DNA of 6,042 nucleotides from Nitrospirota bacterium (lineage in GTDB: Bacteria > Nitrospinota > Nitrospinia > Nitrospinales > VA-1), in NCBI GenBank assembly GCA_003235465.1, contig QJWD01000272.1, forward strand, positions 1 through 6,042. The letters are read 5' to 3'. Below, one piece after another: positions 1 through 4,362 of the stretch (its first letter is position 1; each line of letters starts with the position of its first letter). The translations under genes and the position numbers were made by a program. Under the pieces are notes generated by a model. The model saw only the letters and a program-made list of their open reading frames with translations. It was not told the origin of the DNA and searched no databases.

Positions 1-161
1 GCAACGTGTGCGACGATTGCCATGTCACCAGCAACTGGACCACCGTCAACTTCGATCACAGCGGCGTCACCGCCTCCTGCGCCACCTGCCACAACGGCAC
101 GACGGCAACCGGCAAGAGCGCGACCCATATCAACACCACCAGCACCTGCGACGACTGCCAC
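1..161 (+). repeat. Near-perfect direct repeat, copy 1 (partner at 280-440)
   Basis: Bases 1-161 match 280-440 with one difference (G at 142, A at 421, giving Ser versus Asn). The first 141 bases are identical, including third codon positions. The offset of 279 bases is 93 codons, one two-module, four-heme block. As the match begins at the first base, it probably continues upstream. Confidence 0.95.
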
Positions 162-911
162 GCCACCAGCGCCTGGCAGCCGGTGACGCGCGTCGACCAC
201 GCCTCCGTCGTCGGCACCTGTTCTTCCTGCCATAACGGCACGACGGCGACGGGCAAACCGGCGAACCACCTGCAAACCAGCAACGTGTGCGACGATTGCC
301 ATGTCACCAGCAACTGGACCACCGTCAACTTCGATCACAGCGGCGTCACCGCCTCCTGCGCCACCTGCCACAACGGCACGACGGCAACCGGCAAGAGCGC
401 GACCCATATCAACACCACCAACACCTGCGACGACTGCCACAGCACCCTCGCCTGGGTGCCCGCCCATTTCGATCATTCCGCCGTGACGGGAAGCTGCTCT
501 AGCTGCCACAACGGCACCACGGCGACGGGAAAGCCGGGCAACCATTTCGCCACCACCCTGCAATGTGACGAGTGCCACAACATCAACTCGTGGACCTCCA
601 TCGACTTCAACCATTCGTCGCCGTCTTACCCTGGCGACCACAACTCGAGCATGACGTGCCTGAGCTGCCACCAGGGCAACAGCCAGACGGCCACCTGGAC
701 GTTCGGCGCCTACAAGCCCGACTGCGCCGGCTGCCACGCCAACCGGTTCGTGCCGAGCGAACATAAAAAATATGAGAACCCGGATACGTTCTACAGCGTG
801 AGCGAACTGAGGGATTGTTCCGGTGCCTGCCACCTGTACACCGACAGCACCATGACAACGATCAAGAATTCCAGGCGGGGGCAACACCAGCCGAGGGACG
901 GCGGCTTTTGA
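1..911 (+). CDS. Multiheme c-type cytochrome, C-terminal part (5' end outside window)
   Basis: The frame is open from the left edge (first full codon at 3) to TGA at 909-911, giving about 302 visible residues; the start and signal peptide lie upstream. Twelve heme-attachment motifs are visible: eleven CxxCH (first Cys codons at 9, 78, 147, 219, 288, 357, 426, 495, 564, 657, 723) and one CxxxCH (CSGACH, 816-833). The first eight fall in regular diheme modules carrying CHNGTTATGK and DDCH signatures. A less regular tail follows with CDECH, CLSCH, CAGCH and CSGACH and ends in DGGF. Repeats of this style are familiar from large periplasmic or extracellular cytochromes of Geobacter and relatives, usually named cytochrome c3-family. 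The likely role is electron transfer across the periplasm or at the cell surface; partner and substrate cannot be read from the sequence. The barrel protein gene follows 56 bases later on the same strand. The GTG at 6 is merely an internal Val codon, since the same residues recur within a repeat at 285. Identity as a multiheme cytochrome is near certain; its specific role is unknown. Confidence 0.95.
   Translation, partial: NVCDDCHVTSNWTTVNFDHSGVTASCATCHNGTTATGKSATHINTTSTCDDCHATSAWQPVTRVDHASVVGTCSSCHNGTTATGKPANHLQTSNVCDDCHVTSNWTTVNFDHSGVTASCATCHNGTTATGKSATHINTTNTCDDCHSTLAWVPAHFDHSAVTGSCSSCHNGTTATGKPGNHFATTLQCDECHNINSWTSIDFNHSSPSYPGDHNSSMTCLSCHQGNSQTATWTFGAYKPDCAGCHANRFVPSEHKKYENPDTFYSVSELRDCSGACHLYTDSTMTTIKNSRRGQHQPRDGGF
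9..563 (+). repeat. Four tandem diheme modules of 46-47 codons in the cytochrome gene
   Basis: Modules run 9-146, 147-287, 288-425 and 426-563 (46, 47, 46 and 46 codons). Each begins with CDDCH, then an invariant W four residues after the motif, a DH pair, a second CxxCH, the constant string NGTTATGK, and a His four residues after that Lys. Each module therefore has two heme-attachment sites plus two conserved non-motif His, enough to supply the distal ligands of two bis-His hemes (inference). A fifth, diverged module starts at 564 with CDECH, NSW and FNH, but its second motif (CLSCH, 657) lies further away and NGTTATGK is missing. Confidence 0.9.
280..440 (+). repeat. Near-perfect direct repeat, copy 2 (partner at 1-161)
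   Basis: Second copy of the four-heme block. Similarity drops sharply after 440, where this copy reads STLAWVPAH and the first reads ATSAWQPVT. The other modules are clearly diverged at the nucleotide level, so this pair reflects recent duplication or gene conversion. Confidence 0.95.
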
Positions 912-937
912 CGCCCAAAATCTCTAATTTCCAATCC

Positions 938-950
938 ATGAATTATTCAT
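938..950. repeat. Short inverted repeat ATGAAT-T-ATTCAT in the cytochrome/barrel gap
   Basis: A 6-base inverted repeat with a one-base centre lies in the 56-base gap, 18 bases before the TTG start of the barrel gene. The spacing is too tight for an RNA hairpin, so at most it would be a protein-binding site. In an AT-rich gap a chance occurrence is quite possible. Confidence 0.25.
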
Positions 951-957
951 AGCAAGC

Positions 958-961
958 GGAG
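958..961 (+). promoter_or_regulatory. Ribosome binding site supporting the TTG start at 968
   Basis: GGAG stands six bases before TTG 968-970. No ATG or GTG in the same frame precedes the hydrophobic signal segment, so this site supports the rare TTG as the real start. Confidence 0.65.
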
Positions 962-967
962 CGACGG

Positions 968-3106
968 TTGACCCACAGATTCAAAAAGCTGTTATGCACC
1001 CTGGCGGCGCTGTATTTCTGTTTTGGCGCGGCGGCCACGGCCCACGCCGTCATCGTGGAGGATGTGACCGTCCGTTCCCGGTCCACGGGATACGAGATCC
1101 AGTTCCAGTTCTTCCTCCCCCTGCGCTACGAGAGCCACAGCCCGAGGGAAAAGGGCGACGTTCTCCTGGTCCAGCTGCGCACCGTCTCCACGCTGGGGTT
1201 CAACGATGCCGACCTGCTCAATCAGTTGTCCAGCCGGGAGATCCTGAGTTGGGACCGCTCGGTGCCCGTCCCCATCAAGGAAATGACTTACGAGGGCGAT
1301 ACCCCCGACCGCCCGACCCTGACCCTGAGGTTCACCGAGGCGGTCGGCTTCGATGTTCGAAGCAGCGCGGATTTCCGTCGCCTCATCGTCAACGTGAGGA
1401 CGGCCAAGAAGCCCCAGCCGGAGGAGGCCGCCCCCGCCCCGGCCACGGAGAGCCCCATGCGCGAGACGGACCTTGCCGGCGTGCCGAAAAAAATCGCCGA
1501 CCTGATGGAAACCGCGCGCCTTGCCATGGTGGATGAGGATTACCGCCGCGCCGTCCAGCTTTACACGAAAATCCTGAACCAGCCCGATTCCCCGGCCCAC
1601 GCCGACGCGCAGGAGTTTCTCGGCCTCGCGCGCGAGCGGAACGGGCAGTTCGCCCACGCTAAGGCGGAATACGATAAATACCTTTCCCTTTACCCCGAGG
1701 GGCCGGGGGCCGAGAGGGTCAGGCAGAGGCTCCTCGGCCTCATCACCCAGGCGGCGAAACCGAAGGAGCGCCTGAAAACCACCGCCCCCGACGCCGGCAC
1801 CGAAAGCGCGTGGGATACGAGGATTTACGGCAGCCTGTCCACCTTTTACAATCACGACGTGACCGAGCCTGACAACGGCGAAACCGTGGTCAACCGGTCT
1901 GACGTTTCCAGCGACCTCGATTTCAACACGCGCATGAAAAGCGACCGCTACGATTTGAGATTCCAGTTCGTAGGAAGCGACGAATACGATTTCCGCGACG
2001 GCGAGGAGGGCAACAACACCCGTGTGAGCATCCTCTCGGTGGAGGGGAAGGATCTGCGCCACGGGCTTTACGGGCGGGTGGGCCGCCAGACGCAAAGCTC
2101 CGGCGGCGTCCTCGGCCGCTTCGACGGCGCCTACTTCAGCTACGACCTCACGAACAAGATAAAAGGGAACCTGGTGGCGGGGCTGCCGGTGCCGTCCTCC
2201 TCGGCCGACCCGCTCGATACCGAACGCAAGTTCTACGGCGTCAATTTCGATTTCGGCCCGTTCTCCGAGCGGTGGAATTTCAACACGTTTTTCATCGACC
2301 AGTACGTCGACTCGCTTGTCGACCGGCGCGCGGTGGGCCTCGAGACGCGCTACTTCGACCGCAAGCTCGCGTTCTTCAGCCTGCTCGACTACGACATCTC
2401 CTACAACGACCTGAACCTGTTTCTCCTGAACGGCAACTACACCTTCGCCACAAAAACCCGCCTGTCGCTGGTGCTGGACTACAGGAAATCCCCCCTGCTC
2501 GCCACCAGCAACGCAATGCAGGGCCAGGGCGTCGAGGAATTTTCAGAACTGCTCAACATTTATTCCGAGGAAGAAATCCGCCAGCTTGCGCGCGACCGCA
2601 CCGCGAGAAGCACTTCGGGCACGATAGGCATCACCCAGGACCTGAACGCCAATTACCAGATCACCTTCGAGGTCACGGCTTCCGAGCTGTCGGGAACGCC
2701 GGCGTCCGGCGGAGTGGAGGCCAACCCGTCCACTGGCGTGGAATACTTTTATTCCACCCAGCTCATCGGCACCAACTTGTTCACCGAGGGCGACGTCACC
2801 ATCCTCGGCCTGCGTTATTTCGACACCATGAACCACAATTCCTACTCCGCCATCGTCAACACGCGCTTTTCCATCACCCGCGAGTTCCGCGTGAACCCGC
2901 GCGTGCAGCTGGAATACCGCGAGAACAAGGACGGCGACGGCGACCGCTTCAACGTGCGTCCCATCCTGCGCATGGACTACCGCGTCCGCCGCTGGCTTCG
3001 CCTGGAAGCCGAGGGCGGCATGGAGTGGACCCGCGAAACCGTTCTCGGAGAAAATGAGCGCTCGCGGGGTTACTTCTTCTCCACGGGGTTCCGCGCCGAT
3101 TTTTAA
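968..3106 (+). CDS. Exported TPR protein with predicted C-terminal outer-membrane beta-barrel
   Basis: 712 residues from TTG 968, chosen for the GGAG six bases upstream and the signal peptide that starts immediately. Residues 1-27 are a Sec signal: basic THRFKK, a hydrophobic core, and the cleavage motif AHA before VIVED. Residues 28-145 alternate beta-like strands (GYEIQFQFFLPLRYESH, then LTLRFTEAVGFDV) and may be an AMIN-like or carbohydrate/peptidoglycan-binding fold, which is tentative. A Pro/Ala/Glu linker spans about 146-165. Residues 175-260 look like two TPR units (DEDYRRAVQLYTKIL and NGQFAHAKAEYDKYLSLYP). From about 281 to 712 the sequence has amphipathic strands rich in Tyr, Phe and Arg separated by polar turns, ending in GFRADF; a terminal Phe is the usual BAM recognition feature. 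It lies directly downstream of the multiheme cytochrome. It could be the porin of an electron conduit or, by analogy with the TPR-plus-barrel layout of PgaA, an exporter. No named family is recognised; the barrel and signal peptide are the firmest calls. Confidence 0.85.
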   Translation: MTHRFKKLLCTLAALYFCFGAAATAHAVIVEDVTVRSRSTGYEIQFQFFLPLRYESHSPREKGDVLLVQLRTVSTLGFNDADLLNQLSSREILSWDRSVPVPIKEMTYEGDTPDRPTLTLRFTEAVGFDVRSSADFRRLIVNVRTAKKPQPEEAAPAPATESPMRETDLAGVPKKIADLMETARLAMVDEDYRRAVQLYTKILNQPDSPAHADAQEFLGLARERNGQFAHAKAEYDKYLSLYPEGPGAERVRQRLLGLITQAAKPKERLKTTAPDAGTESAWDTRIYGSLSTFYNHDVTEPDNGETVVNRSDVSSDLDFNTRMKSDRYDLRFQFVGSDEYDFRDGEEGNNTRVSILSVEGKDLRHGLYGRVGRQTQSSGGVLGRFDGAYFSYDLTNKIKGNLVAGLPVPSSSADPLDTERKFYGVNFDFGPFSERWNFNTFFIDQYVDSLVDRRAVGLETRYFDRKLAFFSLLDYDISYNDLNLFLLNGNYTFATKTRLSLVLDYRKSPLLATSNAMQGQGVEEFSELLNIYSEEEIRQLARDRTARSTSGTIGITQDLNANYQITFEVTASELSGTPASGGVEANPSTGVEYFYSTQLIGTNLFTEGDVTILGLRYFDTMNHNSYSAIVNTRFSITREFRVNPRVQLEYRENKDGDGDRFNVRPILRMDYRVRRWLRLEAEGGMEWTRETVLGENERSRGYFFSTGFRADF

Positions 3107-3131
3107 CCCGCGGATTCGCGCCCCCTCACCC

Positions 3132-3179
3132 GGAAGTTTGGCAGGGCCCGCCCCCTGGGGCGGGGGAAGTTTTGCATGG
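3132..3179. repeat. GC-rich palindrome flanked by imperfect 15-base direct repeats
   Basis: The palindrome CCCGCCCC/GGGGCGGG occupies 3147-3154 and 3157-3164; with a four-base loop it would form a seven-pair GC stem. On each side lies a similar 15-mer, GGAAGTTTGGCAGGG (3132-3146) and GGAAGTTTTGCATGG (3165-3179), matching at 13 of 15 positions. It sits 26-73 bases after the barrel gene stop. It may be a terminator with a poor U-tract (only TTTT at 3170-3173), an operator, or one copy of a dispersed intergenic repeat. The palindrome is plain; its function is not. Confidence 0.5.
3147..3173 (+). terminator. Possible terminator after the barrel gene
   Basis: A strong GC stem (3147-3153 with 3158-3164) is followed by GGAAG and then only four T. 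The five-base gap between stem and T tract is unfavourable for intrinsic termination. It is nevertheless the only stable hairpin between the barrel gene and the zinc-ribbon gene. Confidence 0.3.
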
Positions 3180-3200
3180 CAAATTTTCCATAATGATATA
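3172..3200 (+). promoter_or_regulatory. Possible sigma70-like promoter of the zinc-ribbon gene
   Basis: TTGCAT (3172-3177) is followed 17 bases later by GATATA (3195-3200), within a conspicuously AT-rich stretch (3180-3204) in otherwise GC-rich DNA. CATAAT at 3189-3194 is a better -10 match but lacks a properly spaced -35. The resulting leader would be about 40 bases. This is a weak match kept because of its position and base composition. Confidence 0.3.
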
Positions 3201-3234
3201 GAATCGGGGTGAAACTCCCTTATTCTCATCGTGC

Positions 3235-3239
3235 GGAGG
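3235..3239 (+). promoter_or_regulatory. Ribosome binding site fixing the zinc-ribbon start at 3245
   Basis: GGAGG stands five bases before ATG 3245. The upstream in-frame GTG at 3209 lacks comparable spacing, so the shorter 91-residue reading is preferred. Confidence 0.75.
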
Positions 3240-3244
3240 GCGAC

Positions 3245-3520
3245 ATGGCCAACAAGCGGAACACCTGCAGCAAGTGCGGGGCCAACAGCATCGTCAAAGG
3301 CGATATTGGGCTCAGGACAAGCCGGGATCTCGAACTCATCATGGTGGTGCGCAAGGACCACGGCGTGGAAAAAAAGGTGCCGCTGCAACCCAACGTGTGC
3401 GGCAAATGCGGCTATGTCGACTTCTACGTTTCCGATGCGGAAAACTTGCGCATTCAGCAAAGCGACAGGCCCATCGCCGCCGATTCCCGCCAGCGGCCGA
3501 TACTGGAATACGATTTTTGA
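3245..3520 (+). CDS. Small zinc-ribbon protein, function unknown
   Basis: 91 residues from ATG 3245, preceded by GGAGG at ideal spacing; a GTG at 3209 would add 12 residues without a good ribosome binding site. Two Cys pairs, C8-x2-C11 (CSKCG) and C52-x2-C55 (CGKCG), form a classic zinc-ribbon layout with a 40-residue insert between the knuckles. That insert is charged and strand-like (LELIMVVRKDHGVEKKVPLQP). The segment after the second knuckle, YVDFYVSDAENL, is also strand-like. The tail to EYDF is polar. There is no signal peptide or membrane segment, so the protein is cytoplasmic. Zinc ribbons of this size often bind nucleic acid or serve as metal-binding modules, but nothing here assigns a role. 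It has its own possible promoter and is separated by 155 bases from sdhC, so it may be a single-gene unit. Confidence 0.85.
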   Translation: MANKRNTCSKCGANSIVKGDIGLRTSRDLELIMVVRKDHGVEKKVPLQPNVCGKCGYVDFYVSDAENLRIQQSDRPIAADSRQRPILEYDF

Positions 3521-3528
3521 TGTTTCGC

Positions 3529-3565
3529 CGAGTTTGAATATTTGCTGACTACTCGATGTTTTTTT
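3529..3565 (+). terminator. Weak terminator-like signal after the zinc-ribbon gene
   Basis: CGAGT (3529-3533) can pair with ACTCG (3551-3555) across a 17-base loop, and a run of seven T follows at 3559-3565. The stem is short and the loop large, so termination efficiency is doubtful. The T run is unusual in this GC-rich DNA. I see no good promoter in the rest of the gap before sdhC. Confidence 0.3.
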
Positions 3566-3663
3566 ACGGGATGGGTTTGGAGGCGCGGGCGAACCCCTCG
3601 ACCCGGGCAAAAACCTCCCGTCGCTGATGTGAACCGCCAGCCCCCCGTTTGAAGGCGCTTTTC

Positions 3664-3668
3664 AAGGT
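3664..3668 (+). promoter_or_regulatory. Ribosome binding site fixing the sdhC start at 3676
   Basis: AAGGT lies seven bases before ATG 3676. The alternative in-frame TTG at 3649 has no purine-rich site ahead of it, and the nine residues it would add are not typical of the family. Confidence 0.6.
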
Positions 3669-3675
3669 CCACGCC

Positions 3676-4362
3676 ATGCCTACACCCACCCGAGACCGGG
3701 CCCATTATCTTCTGCTCAAGCTGCATTCCCTGACCGGCCTCTTTCCCATCGGCGCGTTCCTGGTGCTCCACCTCCTGGTCAATTCGCTGCGCACCGTGGG
3801 GGTTTGGCAATACCAGCTGAGCATCGACGTCATCAACAACCTGCCCTTTCTCATCTGGATCGAGATCCTTTTTATTTACATCCCGCTCCTCATCCATTCG
3901 GTGATGGGGTTTCTAATCATCTTCTCCGGGAAGATCAACGTCAAGCACTACCCCTATCCGCGCAATTTCGGTTATACGCTGCAGCGCATCACCGGCGCGG
4001 TGGTGTTCTTTTTCCTGATCTACCACCTGGGAACCACCGTTGGGCCGAAGCTGCTCGCCGGCAAGGAGCAGTTCGAGGCCGCGCCGTTTCTCATCGACAT
4101 CATGAACCGCGAATTCTCGACCTGGAGCGGGGTTTTCCTCTACCTGGTCGGCATCGTCTCGGCGACCTATCACTTCTGCATGGGCCTTTGGAGTTTCTGC
4201 ATCTCGTGGGGCATCATCATCGGCCCGGCGGCGCAGCGCAACGCCGGCATCGTGTTCGCCCTCTTCGGCCTCGCGCTCACCGCCCTCGGCGTGGCCACGG
4301 TGGCGGAATTCTCCACCAACCCGCTTCCCGTTGAGGCGACGATGGACAGGGGGCCTGCATGA
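3676..4362 (+). CDS. sdhC: Succinate dehydrogenase/fumarate reductase cytochrome b558 subunit
   Basis: 228 residues from ATG 3676. This is the membrane anchor of complex II, which passes electrons between the flavin/iron-sulfur subunits and the quinone pool through two b hemes. Five hydrophobic helices lie near residues 18-38, 56-83, 105-123, 150-175 and 186-208. Conserved-looking His are H17 (LKLHSLTG), H32 (LVLHLLVN), H74 (LLIHSVMG), H117 (IYHLGT) and H166 (ATYHFCMG). By pattern, H32, H74, H117 and H166 correspond to the four axial heme ligands known in the Bacillus subtilis enzyme. WGIIIGPAAQRNAG after helix IV also fits this type. A single diheme anchor in place of separate SdhC and SdhD is the B-type layout, which in known cases uses menaquinone; Geobacter uses a related enzyme in both directions. 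Its TGA overlaps the sdhA start (ATGA), implying translational coupling. Confidence 0.93.
   Translation: MPTPTRDRAHYLLLKLHSLTGLFPIGAFLVLHLLVNSLRTVGVWQYQLSIDVINNLPFLIWIEILFIYIPLLIHSVMGFLIIFSGKINVKHYPYPRNFGYTLQRITGAVVFFFLIYHLGTTVGPKLLAGKEQFEAAPFLIDIMNREFSTWSGVFLYLVGIVSATYHFCMGLWSFCISWGIIIGPAAQRNAGIVFALFGLALTALGVATVAEFSTNPLPVEATMDRGPA

Noticed and set aside
1..563. CRISPR-like array, because of regularly spaced near-identical segments
   Set aside because: The repeats are contiguous, in frame, 138-141 bases long and encode heme motifs; there are no short repeats with unique spacers.
908..946. TTGACG at 908-913 as a -35 element for the barrel gene
   Set aside because: No acceptable -10 lies 16-18 bases downstream. 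TCTAAT at 923 is too close and the AT-rich stretch near 941 is too far.
992..2095. Long minus-strand open frame (367 codons) opposite the barrel gene
   Set aside because: It is a shadow of a GC-rich coding strand. The + strand frame has a signal peptide, domain structure and barrel end, whereas this frame has low-complexity composition and no recognisable motif.
2543..3610. Minus-strand open frame (355 codons) spanning the barrel end, the gap and the zinc-ribbon gene
   Set aside because: It runs antisense through two well supported genes and the palindromic gap, without a recognisable domain or ribosome binding site.
3571..3640. Possible hairpin or attenuator in the leader of sdhC (GGAGG and CCTCC, CCCGGG)
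   Set aside because: The complementary segments are only about five bases, with no extended pairing and no T tract, so they are as expected by chance in GC-rich DNA.
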